Assembly: GCA_031268335.1 (NCBI GenBank)
Contig: JAIRXG010000015.1
Location: 1 to 46,516 of the forward strand
Length of the DNA: 46,516 nt
Origin: Campylobacteraceae bacterium
GTDB lineage: Bacteria > Campylobacterota > Campylobacteria > Campylobacterales > Campylobacteraceae
Reading direction: 5' to 3'
Shown: positions 35,757 to 44,873 of the stretch, in pieces
Layout of the letters: the number at the start of each line of letters is the position of its first letter
Position numbering within the stretch: position 1 is the stretch's first letter
Made by a program: the position numbers and the translations under genes
The notes under the pieces: model-generated
Databases searched by the model: none
Told to the model about the DNA's origin: nothing
Seen by the model: the letters and a program-made list of their open reading frames with translations, nothing else

Positions 35757-36494
35757 TTAAATCTCGTATTCAAAGTTTTCAAAAATGTACGGATATTTTA
35801 ACCTCAATTTATTATTCATTACATAAGAGAGGCTGTAGTGGCTTTGATGGATTAAAAAGCCTTCGCTGCTGCCTATTTTATCTATAATCTCTATAGCCTT
35901 TTTAAAATCCAAATGCTTACCTTCGTTATAATCCGTATCATAATTTGCGTCTATAAATACGGCATTTAAGTTATGCCTTTGTAAAAAGTCAAGACTCTCT
36001 TCAGGCAGCGCGCAACAATCCGTAAGATAAGCGATTTTTTTATTTGGCGTTTTTATCATATAACCATGTGTGGGACGCGAATGGATAAGCGGTATAGGCG
36101 TAAATTCCAAGCCTCTTACATGTAAAGATTCAAAAGGTTTATTTTCACAAAATTTAAATCCGTGCGGACGTTTTAAAACATCGGCAAAACCTTTATCATC
36201 TTTAGGATGGTAACACGGTATGTCTTCAGCGCTATGGCGCAATCGTAAAAGCCCGTAAGCATGGTCGCCATGAAAATGAGTTAGAAATTGCGCAAACTGC
36301 TTTTTCCTCTCTCGTATTTTGATAAACTCATCGCTTCCGCTATCTATAAAAATAACGCCGTTGTCAAGCTCGATGTAAGCGCAAGTCGGTGAATTGAACC
36401 TGCCCTCTTTTCTGTAAAATTCACATGCAGTACAATTACAACTATAAACTGGGATTCCGGCCGTATCGCTTGTCCCTATAAACTTTAATTTCAA
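35757..36494 (-). CDS. metallo-beta-lactamase-fold phosphodiesterase (PhnP-like)
   Basis: A 245-residue hydrolase. The metal motif THFHGDHAYG (H73, H75, D77, H78) and a second histidine in PLIHSRPTHGYMI show an MBL fold. The N-terminal cysteines in CNCTAC (19-24) match the structural zinc site of PhnP, which opens cyclic ribose phosphates in phosphonate breakdown. No other phn gene is nearby, so the substrate is uncertain. A small frame (36520-36762) lies just upstream on the same strand. A TACATGTA site is inside (36117-36124). Confidence 0.87.
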   Translation of the reverse strand: MKLKFIGTSDTAGIPVYSCNCTACEFYRKEGRFNSPTCAYIELDNGVIFIDSGSDEFIKIRERKKQFAQFLTHFHGDHAYGLLRLRHSAEDIPCYHPKDDKGFADVLKRPHGFKFCENKPFESLHVRGLEFTPIPLIHSRPTHGYMIKTPNKKIAYLTDCCALPEESLDFLQRHNLNAVFIDANYDTDYNEGKHLDFKKAIEIIDKIGSSEGFLIHQSHYSLSYVMNNKLRLKYPYIFENFEYEI

Positions 36495-36519
36495 ATTGCA
36501 GCCTTTTCAAACAAGATAT

Positions 36520-36762
36520 TCAAACTCCGCATTTTTCGACCCACTCGTCATACCACCCTTTTTGTTCCTCTTTTCTGTTCTCTTTCCTCTTTTTTAAGCT
36601 ATCTCTTATGGATGTAATCTCTTCAAAGCTCATATATTCCATAATATCCAAATTGATAGTATCATCCTTCGTATTCGCCTCAATTAAAGAGGCTATTTCC
36701 GCCAATAGTGCCTTTTTGTCATCCACCTTATACCCTTTCAAAAACATTGTATAATAACGCAT
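36520..36762 (-). CDS. small hypothetical protein
   Basis: An 80-residue frame; an internal ATG (36747) would give 75 residues starting MFLKGYKVDDKKALLAEI. It is highly charged and helical, with a basic stretch (KKRKENRKEEQKGWYDEW) and one C-terminal cysteine. I recognise no family. It is transcribed ahead of the PhnP-like gene and divergent from the thioredoxin-fold gene 21 nt away. No ribosome binding site is obvious, so the start is unsure. Confidence 0.6.
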   Translation of the reverse strand: MRYYTMFLKGYKVDDKKALLAEIASLIEANTKDDTINLDIMEYMSFEEITSIRDSLKKRKENRKEEQKGWYDEWVEKCGV

Positions 36763-36783
36763 TTTATAAGTTAAGGGCTTAAT

Positions 36784-37524
36784 ATGAGGAAAATTTTAAT
36801 CTTTAGCGTCATATTTTTAGGTTTTTTACAAGCAATATCAAACGAGCAAATTATAAATCACTTTAAATCTCAAGCAGGACTTGAGGATTTTAATATAACT
36901 ATTAAAAATCGTCAAAAAGTTCCGGATTATCCCGACTTCGAATTTGCCTTGGTAGAGATTTCGCAACCATATAAAAAAGAAAATCGCGATAATCGTGATT
37001 CTCAAAAATTAAATATCTTAATAAAGGGCGACTTCATCTTTCCCGAAGCTGTTGATGTTAAAAATAATATCTCCTTAAGACAAAAAATAGACGATGAACT
37101 TTTGTTTGACGATTTGGCTAAAATCTACAAAAATGAGACAAAAAACAACATTGTCTTTTTAGGAGACAGCAAAAAACCCTCTCTTGTTATTTTGTCCGAC
37201 CCCGAATGTCCGTATTGCCGTCAAGAACTTGCAAATATAGAAAATAGGCTTAAAACAAATAGCGTTAAAATCATTTTGACATCATTTCGAGAACTAAGCG
37301 CTCTTGAAAAAAGCGCGTTAATCTATGAAGAGACGGCAAAAGCTAAAACCGATAACCAAAAAATGGCCGTATTAAGAAAATATTATGATGAAAATGCTGC
37401 TATAACGCGAAAAGTGAGCGAAGACAAAATCAAAAATATGGACGAACTACGTCAAAAATATTTGAAGTTAGGACTTGAAAGCACCCCTTTAATCGTTGAG
37501 GAAAAGAGACTTTTAAATAGATAA
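36784..37524 (+). CDS. periplasmic thioredoxin-fold protein (DsbC/DsbG-like)
   Basis: A 246-residue exported protein. The signal peptide covers about residues 1-18. An N-terminal domain of about 110 residues precedes a thioredoxin fold with the active site CPYC (C142, C145 in DPECPYCRQE) and a cis-proline segment (LESTPLIVE). It is likely a disulfide isomerase or reductase. It is followed 4 nt later by a serine-hydrolase gene. Confidence 0.85.
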   Translation: MRKILIFSVIFLGFLQAISNEQIINHFKSQAGLEDFNITIKNRQKVPDYPDFEFALVEISQPYKKENRDNRDSQKLNILIKGDFIFPEAVDVKNNISLRQKIDDELLFDDLAKIYKNETKNNIVFLGDSKKPSLVILSDPECPYCRQELANIENRLKTNSVKIILTSFRELSALEKSALIYEETAKAKTDNQKMAVLRKYYDENAAITRKVSEDKIKNMDELRQKYLKLGLESTPLIVEEKRLLNR

Positions 37525-37528
37525 TGCG

Positions 37529-38038
37529 ATGAAAAAAATTTTAATAATTCACGGTTGGGGCGGCAGCGACTTTCCTCATTGGCAAGCTAAATTGGCTCAA
37601 GAATTGGTTCTTGAAAACCATATAGTAGCCTTTCCCTCTTTACCAAATAAAAATGTGCCTATCTTTGAAGAGTGGAAAGAAGCTATAATGCAAATTCACA
37701 ATGCTCTCAACCCCGATATCGTCATTTGCCACTCCATAGGCTGCATAGCGTATCTTCGCACCGAAAAAATAAGTGAGAAACTTTTTTTAGTAGCTCCGCC
37801 AAGTCCTTGGAGACCGATAGAGGAGCTAAAAAGTTTTTACCCTTTGACAAGATTTGCAAATGCGGCGCAAGAGTGTTTTTTGATAACTTCGGATAATGAC
37901 GAGTATCTCTCAAATGATGAAGCTAAAAAACTCTCTTTATTATTGAAAGCAAAACACACTATCTTGCATAACGCGGGACATGTAAACGCTTTGAGCGGAT
38001 TTGGAAATTGCGAATTTATAAAAAGTAGACTCATTTGA
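37529..38038 (+). CDS. RBBP9/YdeN-family serine hydrolase
   Basis: A 169-residue small alpha/beta hydrolase. The nucleophile elbow is CHSIGC (serine at 69). The acid is likely in SDNDEYL and the histidine in NAGHVNALSGFG. The start IIHGWGGSDFPHWQ is typical. The cellular substrate is unknown for most members. It probably shares a transcript with the thioredoxin-fold gene. Confidence 0.87.
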   Translation: MKKILIIHGWGGSDFPHWQAKLAQELVLENHIVAFPSLPNKNVPIFEEWKEAIMQIHNALNPDIVICHSIGCIAYLRTEKISEKLFLVAPPSPWRPIEELKSFYPLTRFANAAQECFLITSDNDEYLSNDEAKKLSLLLKAKHTILHNAGHVNALSGFGNCEFIKSRLI

Positions 38039-38114
38039 TTTTACAAAAGAGCCGTATTAACACACTATTATTGTTTTTTGATGTATTATATTTGCTATTA
38101 AAAGAGGTAAATTT

Positions 38115-38792
38115 ATGGAAAATCTGTCAATTATAATGATTGAAGACGATGAAGAGTTAGCATATCTTCTTAGCAATTTTTTAAAGCAATACAATCTTGA
38201 TGTTACAAATTACGCAGATCCGTTTTTGGGAATAAGCGCGCTTAATATACACAAATACGACCTTTTGATACTTGATCTATCGCTTCCCGGACTTGACGGA
38301 CTTGACATTTGCAAAGAGGTGCGAGAAAGAAGCGACATACCTATCATCATCTCATCTGCTAGAAGCGACGTTGAAGATAAAATAATAGGTCTTGGTTTGG
38401 GCGCTGATGACTATTTACCAAAGCCGTATGAACCAAAAGAGTTATATGCAAGAATTATGAGTATTATCAGACGCTACAAGGCAAGTTACAAAACAACCGA
38501 AAAAGAGAGCAATTTTATTTTAAACGCTGATGCTAGAACTATAATTTTTAAAGGCGAGGTTTTAAAACTTACGCAAGCCGAATACGAAGTACTCTCAACA
38601 TTAATCGAGCGCGTCGGTTGCGTAGTTTCAAGACGTGATTTGATACGTTTAGCACCATCTTTGGGAGATGAAAACGAAAGCAGAAGTCTTGATGTGCTTG
38701 TCAGCAGGATTAGGTCAAAATTGAACGATAACTCTAAAAATCCGCAATTTCTACACTCCATAAGAGGAATAGGCTACAGGCTTAATGCATGA
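38115..38792 (+). CDS. OmpR-family response regulator
   Basis: A 225-residue two-component regulator. The receiver has the acidic pocket EDDEE, phospho-acceptor D54 (LLILDLSLPG) and the lysine in LPKPYEP. The C-terminal winged helix ends in RGIGYRLNA. It overlaps the kinase gene by 4 nt. It looks like the ArsR/DccR-type regulators of Campylobacterota, but the signal is unknown. AGAGG lies a few bases before the ATG. Confidence 0.9.
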   Translation: MENLSIIMIEDDEELAYLLSNFLKQYNLDVTNYADPFLGISALNIHKYDLLILDLSLPGLDGLDICKEVRERSDIPIIISSARSDVEDKIIGLGLGADDYLPKPYEPKELYARIMSIIRRYKASYKTTEKESNFILNADARTIIFKGEVLKLTQAEYEVLSTLIERVGCVVSRRDLIRLAPSLGDENESRSLDVLVSRIRSKLNDNSKNPQFLHSIRGIGYRLNA

Positions 38793-40042
38793 GAATTTCA
38801 TTAAAAACTAAAATTTCACTTCTTTTTTCTTTCGCTATGATAGGCGTTATTTTAATCGTAGCATTTGTATTTTTCAAAAAAGAGTTTGACGCAGACAAAC
38901 AAGTAAGACGTTTTGTATACGCGTCCATTTCAAGCGCATACGATACGAGAACGGAAAAACTTGATTTGGAAGATTTGAAAAACAATGGATTTGAACAACT
39001 TGAAGATGAAGAAACGGCGGAAAGTATTTTAAGACAATACAAAAAACATATGCACAAATACAATGAAAAAACAAAATTTCCGACTGCTCTTTTGAAGCCG
39101 GATGTTATCGAACACAAGTCAAGTTTCTACGCGCTTATATATATAAATAACAATCCTGTACTTTTCAAGATCGCCACATTTGAGCAAAATAATATTTTGG
39201 CTTACACTCTTTTTATTTTTATGACGACATTGTTGTTTTTACTATATTTTGCGATATTAAAAAGTATAAAACCTCTTCGCATTTTAAGAGAACGCATAAA
39301 AGAGTTTTCCGAAGGCAATGATGACATAGACTGCAAAATAAAAGGCAATGACGAAATAGCCGAAGTAGCTAACGAATTTGACGCTGCCGTTAAAAAAATA
39401 CGCGCGCTAAGAGAGGCTAGACAACTATTTTTAAGAAACGTAATGCACGAATTTAAAACCCCGATAATGAGGGGCAAACTCTCTTTGGAGATGATTGACT
39501 CTACCAGTCCTTATCACAAAATTTTGAGTAAAGTTTTCATAAGGCAAGAAAATCTTCTCAACGAATTTACACGTATAGAACAGCTTGGCACAGGAGAATT
39601 AAAACTTGATAAAGACGACTATTTTTTACGAGATATCATAGATCATGCGCTTGATATTTTAGGTGAAAATGCGCAAGGCATATATGTAGAGGTTGGGGAA
39701 CAAAAAATTTACGCCGATTTTGATTTGTTGGCGACTGCTATAAAAAATCTTTTAGATAACGCTCTTTTATATAGTGACGATAAAAAGGCTTGCATAAGTG
39801 CAAAAGAGAAAGAAATAATCATCTCAAACATCGGAAAACCTTTGGAATTTTCGCTTGAAGAGTACAGAAAACCATTTTTTATGCAAGGCAAAAAACAAAA
39901 AGAGTCGCGCGGATTTGGATTTGGCCTTTTTATATCGCTAAACATTTTTGATATTCACGATATCACAACTAAGTACAGACACGAAAACGACAAAAGCATT
40001 TTTGTTTTGAATATTGAAAATTCTTATAACAATATAAACTAA
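38789..40042 (+). CDS. sensor histidine kinase
   Basis: A 417-residue kinase paired with the regulator before it. Helices lie at about 8-30 and 140-160 with a periplasmic loop between, followed by HAMP. The H-box RNVMHEFKTPIMRGKL, N-box NLLDNALLYS and glycine box RGFGFGLFIS are present. The phenylalanine in MHEFKTPIM is unlike the common HELRTP form. Some kinases of this phylum have a similar box, as far as I recall. The signal is not known. Confidence 0.9.
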   Translation: MRISLKTKISLLFSFAMIGVILIVAFVFFKKEFDADKQVRRFVYASISSAYDTRTEKLDLEDLKNNGFEQLEDEETAESILRQYKKHMHKYNEKTKFPTALLKPDVIEHKSSFYALIYINNNPVLFKIATFEQNNILAYTLFIFMTTLLFLLYFAILKSIKPLRILRERIKEFSEGNDDIDCKIKGNDEIAEVANEFDAAVKKIRALREARQLFLRNVMHEFKTPIMRGKLSLEMIDSTSPYHKILSKVFIRQENLLNEFTRIEQLGTGELKLDKDDYFLRDIIDHALDILGENAQGIYVEVGEQKIYADFDLLATAIKNLLDNALLYSDDKKACISAKEKEIIISNIGKPLEFSLEEYRKPFFMQGKKQKESRGFGFGLFISLNIFDIHDITTKYRHENDKSIFVLNIENSYNNIN

Positions 40043-40136
40043 GCCTGTATGTAGATAATCTCATTACAAAAAATACTTGCATGTAATAATAATTTGCATA
40101 AAATCGCTAAAAATACCAACAACTTATAGACGCGGG

Positions 40137-40802
40137 TTAAAAATATACCGCAAACCCCGCTCTTACGGAACTATGAAATTCGTGCCACGAAGTTTCGCGC
40201 TCTCTCCAAAAAATAGAAGCTCCGGTTTCTCTATATTTGACTTTATAGCTATCCCACCTTGGCATGTAAACAACATTTACAGCGAAACGTTTTGATATAT
40301 CAATTTCAAATCCAAATTTAAGCGCAGTACTGTCGAACCTTGTATCGTCCGTAAAATATATCATTGTATTAGCGCAGCCATTTATAGCCGAAATAGTAAC
40401 GTTTCTGCTTTCAAACACATCGTCGCTAATGCCGACTTTTTCATCAAACCCAAAAACAAACGAAACAGGGATAGAGGGCAGAAATCTATATTTGCCCTCC
40501 AAACCAAAACCTACGCCGTATTGGTCTGCGTTTCCAAACCATAAAGAGCCGTACGCTTTAACGCCGATTTTATCATCATATTTATAAAACCCAAAATCAA
40601 GTTCGTTTATATTTTTTCTCTCACCCGTAAGTTCTTTTGCGCTTTGAGTTTTGCCTATTGTTTTGTCTTTATTGTCGGCAAAATTAAAACCTGTTTCCAG
40701 ATAAAAACCGCTTCTTATGTCATTATATTTTTTTGCAACATAAGACTCTTCGCTCCACGCCAATGAAACAACTGCGAAAATGAGAAAATATACATTTTTC
40801 AT
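40137..40802 (-). CDS. outer-membrane beta-barrel protein, unknown
   Basis: A 221-residue exported protein. A signal peptide (NVYFLIFAVVSLAWS) precedes alternating strands rich in aromatic and polar residues, and the protein ends in F (AGFAVYF), the usual signal for barrel insertion. It contains a single cysteine. Its specific role is unknown. It lies downstream of, and convergent with, the two-component genes. Confidence 0.7.
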   Translation of the reverse strand: MKNVYFLIFAVVSLAWSEESYVAKKYNDIRSGFYLETGFNFADNKDKTIGKTQSAKELTGERKNINELDFGFYKYDDKIGVKAYGSLWFGNADQYGVGFGLEGKYRFLPSIPVSFVFGFDEKVGISDDVFESRNVTISAINGCANTMIYFTDDTRFDSTALKFGFEIDISKRFAVNVVYMPRWDSYKVKYRETGASIFWRERETSWHEFHSSVRAGFAVYF

Positions 40803-40924
40803 AACTTAACTCTTTTTGAAAAAAATTTTAAAAATTATACTATCTGTTTATTAATCTGATATATTTTTCAATCTGTACATGTATAAAAACTTCAGTTTTT
40901 GCATTTTGGCTATTTTATCTGCAA

Positions 40925-42553
40925 TCAAAAACTTTTTTTTGCTAAATTTTCAGCGCCTTTTGTAAAAAGCGAGACAATTATCACCGTCAAAACAGACAAA
41001 GGCAAAGCGAAAATCATAGCGTCTACAAAGATGATTTTACCGCTGAAAATTGAATCTGCTCCAAATATAGCTTTGCAAAATCCAAGAGCTTTTGCCTCTT
41101 GAAAATGCACGAACAATAACCAAAAACTTGAAGTTATAAATCCCACAAACATAGAGGCTATAGCTCCTGTTTTTGTAATTTTACGCCAAAATATAGCGCC
41201 AATATATGTCGGCAAAAATACGCTAGCGCAAAGAGCAAAAAATATAGCCGTACTTCGCGCTATAATCGCCGGCTGCTTATCAAAAACATAAGATAAAACA
41301 ACGGCAAAAAGTATCATCACAACAACGCCTATTCTCGTGATAAACATAGAGTTTTTATTGCTTTTAAAAATCTGTTCGTAAATATCACGTCCTATCGCTG
41401 TTCCCATCGTATGAAACTGCGAAGAGAGCGTACTCATAGCAGCCGAAATAAGAGCAAATAAAAATACAAATGAAAACCATTTAGGCATCGCCATAGTAAT
41501 AAAAAGCGGCATTACCTGTTCTACGCCCCCAGCGCTTTGTAAAGCATTCCTACCGCCGTTGTATTCATAAAACCACACATTTGTCAACGCGCCTATAAGA
41601 TAAATTATTCCCATGACGCCAAAGATAAATATGCCGCCTATTAAAACTCCTCTATTTAACTCTTGCTTACTTCTAACGGTCATAAATCTTACAATAAGCT
41701 GCGGTTGAGCCAAAACGCCGATTCCAACGCCTAAAATCAATGACGTAACGATAAAAAGCCACCCTTCGCTAAAAAACACGGGCATCTTATTCCAACCTTC
41801 AAAACCCCAGATAGTTGAGACTTTTACTAAAAAATTGGCAGAGCCCGGCTGTAAATCTCCAAGCTGAACGCTTTCAAGCGGTACGACTGTGGATTGCCAA
41901 ACTTCGTCAAATTTATTTAAAGATTCGTTAAATCCGCCCAGAGCGTCAAATGCAAATACCACTAAAATTATTATAGCGATAAACATAATAGCTCCTTGCA
42001 AAGCGTCTGTGAGCATAACGCCTTTCAAGCCGCCGACTATCACATATCCTGTTATAATTATTGAAAAAACCAAAAGAGAGAGATGATAATCTGCATTAAA
42101 ATACGAAGCTATAAAATGTGTTCCGCCAATAAGTACGGCAGAGGCGTAAAGCGGCATAAAAACAGCTATTATCAAGCCCCCGAATATCTGGATAAATTTT
42201 GAATTAAATCTTTTACCCAAAAACTCCGGAAACGTGTGTGCACCGAGTTTGATACCCATCTTGCGCGTTCTGTCCCCGAATAATACAAAAGCTATGAAAA
42301 TTCCGACAAAAAGATTTGCAAATGCAAGCCATATAAGCGAACTGCCCAACCATGCCGCCACGCCGCTAAAGCCTACAATCGCCGAAGTTGAGATAAATGT
42401 AGCGCCATAGCTTAAAGACATAACGACAGGATGCGTATTGCGCCCCGCCAAAAGATAATCCGTAGAAGTTTTTGTCTGTTTATAGCCGACAAAGCCAAGA
42501 TAACCTATAACCGCCAGATAGATAATAATAAATACATTTTCTAAAACGCCCAC
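40925..42553 (-). CDS. sodium:solute symporter (SSS family)
   Basis: A 542-residue permease with about 13-14 helices. The start LENVFIIIYLAVIGYLGFVG and LSYGATFISTSAIVGFSG are typical of SSS proteins, near the acetate permease ActP branch. It starts with GTG directly after the stop of the small accessory gene, so the two are translated together. A carboxylic acid substrate is likely, perhaps acetate or an aryl acid given the CoA ligase on the other side. That is inference. Confidence 0.88.
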   Translation of the reverse strand: MGVLENVFIIIYLAVIGYLGFVGYKQTKTSTDYLLAGRNTHPVVMSLSYGATFISTSAIVGFSGVAAWLGSSLIWLAFANLFVGIFIAFVLFGDRTRKMGIKLGAHTFPEFLGKRFNSKFIQIFGGLIIAVFMPLYASAVLIGGTHFIASYFNADYHLSLLVFSIIITGYVIVGGLKGVMLTDALQGAIMFIAIIILVVFAFDALGGFNESLNKFDEVWQSTVVPLESVQLGDLQPGSANFLVKVSTIWGFEGWNKMPVFFSEGWLFIVTSLILGVGIGVLAQPQLIVRFMTVRSKQELNRGVLIGGIFIFGVMGIIYLIGALTNVWFYEYNGGRNALQSAGGVEQVMPLFITMAMPKWFSFVFLFALISAAMSTLSSQFHTMGTAIGRDIYEQIFKSNKNSMFITRIGVVVMILFAVVLSYVFDKQPAIIARSTAIFFALCASVFLPTYIGAIFWRKITKTGAIASMFVGFITSSFWLLFVHFQEAKALGFCKAIFGADSIFSGKIIFVDAMIFALPLSVLTVIIVSLFTKGAENLAKKSF

Positions 42554-42724
42554 TTATAACTCCTCATTTATCTTTTGTTCGTCTTTTTCCCATTGTTTTG
42601 TGCCTTTAACCTCTTTTTCGTCGGCATCTTTATTCCAATAAAAAAGCCCGTAAACAATGCATAAAATCAAACTTGCAACAGATAAATACAAAGATAGACT
42701 AACACCGAAATCAAAATTATTCAT
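42554..42724 (-). CDS. small accessory membrane protein of the symporter
   Basis: A 56-residue protein read from the sequence: MNNFDFGVSLSLYLSVASLI and onward. It has one membrane helix (about 6-30) and a charged tail (DADEKEVKGTKQWEKDE). Two adjacent ATGs exist; the second (42724) has better spacing to AAAGG. Its stop is directly followed by the GTG of the symporter gene. This matches the small accessory subunits found with SSS symporters. Confidence 0.75.
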   Translation of the reverse strand: MNNFDFGVSLSLYLSVASLILCIVYGLFYWNKDADEKEVKGTKQWEKDEQKINEEL

Positions 42725-42864
42725 CATTCGCCTTTAATTTAGATATAAAGTTAAATTGTCGCTAAAAAATAATAAAAACTCTCTTTAATATTTGATAAAA
42801 AAATACGATTTTAGCTCAAATACGCTAAAATTCGTCTTTGCACTATTTTAACTCAAGGATTATT

Positions 42865-44184
42865 ATGATTTGGTCAAAAGAGGAGACGCTCTCAAAAGGC
42901 GATATGCGCTCTTTACAAAATATGCGTTTGGGCGAGATAGTTAAGAGAGTTTATTATCTTGTGCCTTTTTATAAGCAAAAGTTTGACGAGGCAAAAATAA
43001 CTCCGGACGCTATAAAATCCGTAGACGATTTGAAAAAATTACCGTTTACATGTAAAAAGGATTTGCGCGATAATTATCCTTACGGGATGTTTGCCGTACC
43101 TATGGGAGAGATTGTAAGAATCCATAGTTCCAGCGGCACGACCGGGAAACCAACCGTTGTAGGCTACACGGAAGCAGATATGAATATTTGGGCGGAAGTG
43201 ATGGCAAGAGCCTTTACAATGGGCGGCGTTACGTCGCAAGATATTATGCAAAATTCACACGGATACGGACTTTTTACCGGAGGTCTTGGGTTTCATGCAG
43301 CAGCTGAAAAGATGAAAGTAGCAGTCATTCCAAGTTCAACCGGATTTACCTCCAGACAACTTTTATTGCTGAAAGATTTCGGGGCTACAGCGCTCACGGC
43401 AACGCCTTCTTTTGCTTTGCATTTGGCGGAAGTTGCAAAAAATGAAGGGTATGACATCAAAAAAGATTTCAAACTCAAAGTTGGATTTTTCGGCGCAGAG
43501 CCCACAAGTATCGGTATGAAACAAGAGATAGCTAACGTGTGGGGGATAGATTATCACGAAATTTACGGCATGAGTGAAATAATAGGTCCGGGAGTCGCTT
43601 GCAACTGCAAATACTCAAAGCTTCTGCACTTTCAAGAAGATCATTTTTATCCTGAGATAATAGACCCCGAAACATTGGAAGTTTTGCCTGAAGGCGAAAG
43701 AGGCGAGCTTGTCGTAACCACATTGACCAAACAAGCTTTACCGCTCATACGATACAGAACCGGCGATATCACTTCAATTACCAAAATCCCATGCAAGTGC
43801 GGACGGACGACGGCAAGAATAGAGAGCATCATAGGACGCAGCGACGATATGTTATTAATCGGCGGAGTAAATGTATTTCCTTCGCAAATAGAACATGTAC
43901 TCTCAACTATAGAGGGAATAACTCTGCATTATCAAATCATAGCCAAGAAAAAAGGCTATCTTGACAAACTTGAGATTGATATAGAAGTAGACGAAAGTAT
44001 TATGACAGACGATGTGGCGCGTTTGGAAAATATAAAATCAAAAGTTGCCAAAGCGCTTTTGAACAATCTTTATATCAACGTGGAAGTAAAACTTATCGCG
44101 CCAAAATCCATAGAACGCAGCGAAGGAAAATCGGTACGCGTCATAGATGAAAGGAAAAGCAGTGAACAAAACAGATTATCTTGA
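42865..44184 (+). CDS. phenylacetate-CoA ligase family protein (PaaK-like)
   Basis: A 439-residue AMP-forming ligase. It has the ATP loop SSSGTTGKPT (88-97), YGMSEIIGPG, and RTGDIT with CKCGRT, a cysteine cluster typical of PaaK-type enzymes. It activates aryl acids to CoA thioesters. I chose ATG 42865 because AAGGA precedes it; the frame also opens at 42838. The ACT-domain gene starts within its last 23 nt. Similar pairs go with indolepyruvate oxidoreductase in other bacteria, but that gene is not visible here. Confidence 0.9.
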   Translation: MIWSKEETLSKGDMRSLQNMRLGEIVKRVYYLVPFYKQKFDEAKITPDAIKSVDDLKKLPFTCKKDLRDNYPYGMFAVPMGEIVRIHSSSGTTGKPTVVGYTEADMNIWAEVMARAFTMGGVTSQDIMQNSHGYGLFTGGLGFHAAAEKMKVAVIPSSTGFTSRQLLLLKDFGATALTATPSFALHLAEVAKNEGYDIKKDFKLKVGFFGAEPTSIGMKQEIANVWGIDYHEIYGMSEIIGPGVACNCKYSKLLHFQEDHFYPEIIDPETLEVLPEGERGELVVTTLTKQALPLIRYRTGDITSITKIPCKCGRTTARIESIIGRSDDMLLIGGVNVFPSQIEHVLSTIEGITLHYQIIAKKKGYLDKLEIDIEVDESIMTDDVARLENIKSKVAKALLNNLYINVEVKLIAPKSIERSEGKSVRVIDERKSSEQNRLS

Positions 44185-44596
44185 ACAATTATCAATTTTC
44201 ATAGAAAACCGTGTCGGTGAACTCTACTCCATAACCTCGCTTTTGCAAAAAGAGGGTATATCGCTTTTATCAATATCTTTATCCGATAGCAGCGAGTTTG
44301 GTATTTTAAGACTTCTCACCAAAGAGACGGAAAAAGCGAAAAACCTACTTATAAAAAACGGTTTTATGGCGCAAACAAACAAAGTGATAGGAGTGCGTAT
44401 AACAAATCAAGTCGGCAGTTTCAATAACGTGGTAAAGATCTTCAACAAAGCAAATATTGACATACGTTACACATATACGGTGAATGAAAAAAACGACGGC
44501 ATTTTTGTCTTCAAGATAAACGATGATAAGTTTGACGAAGCAACAAAATTGCTTGAGCTAAACGGTATAAAAACATTGGGCTTAGAGGAGTTGTGA
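44162..44596 (+). CDS. ACT-domain protein
   Basis: A 144-residue protein with two ACT-like repeats (DYLEQLSIFIENRVGELYSI and IGVRITNQVGSFNNVVKIF). ACT domains bind amino acids. GTG 44162 has AAAGGA 6 nt upstream; the ATG at 44147 is the alternative. Overlap with the CoA ligase suggests that it senses an aromatic amino acid or its acid and adjusts the pathway. That is inference. Confidence 0.85.
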   Translation: MNKTDYLEQLSIFIENRVGELYSITSLLQKEGISLLSISLSDSSEFGILRLLTKETEKAKNLLIKNGFMAQTNKVIGVRITNQVGSFNNVVKIFNKANIDIRYTYTVNEKNDGIFVFKINDDKFDEATKLLELNGIKTLGLEEL

Positions 44597-44873
44597 AAGA
44601 TTGGCAAGATTTAAATGCTCCAACCATTTCGCTGCAAAATAAAATATCCTTTCATTAAAAATAAGTGCGTGCGGTTAATAGAAATTTTCTTACATGTAAC
44701 GCATAAAAAACTATATGCGATAAGAAAAATTTCTCTAATGTAAGTTAGCCAATAAAGATACGGAAAACTATTGTTTTTACTTTATGTCCGTCATTGCGAA
44801 CGTAAGTGAAGCAACCCAGAATAAAATACAATGGATTGCTTCGTCGCAAGCTCCTCGCAATGACGTTATTACT
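44597..44873. other. intergenic with palindromic repeat
   Basis: Between the ACT gene and the 3' end of the GLUG gene. It holds a TACATGTA site (44691-44698) and the nested palindrome described separately. Confidence 0.5.
44789..44865. repeat. dispersed palindromic repeat (REP-like)
   Basis: CGTCATTGCGA (44789-44799) and its exact complement (44855-44865) enclose a second inverted pair GAAGCAA/TTGCTTC (44808-44814, 44836-44842). The motif CGTCATTGCGA with GCAATCC/GGATTGC-type sequence is a mobile-like repeat known from many bacterial genomes. Confidence 0.8.
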
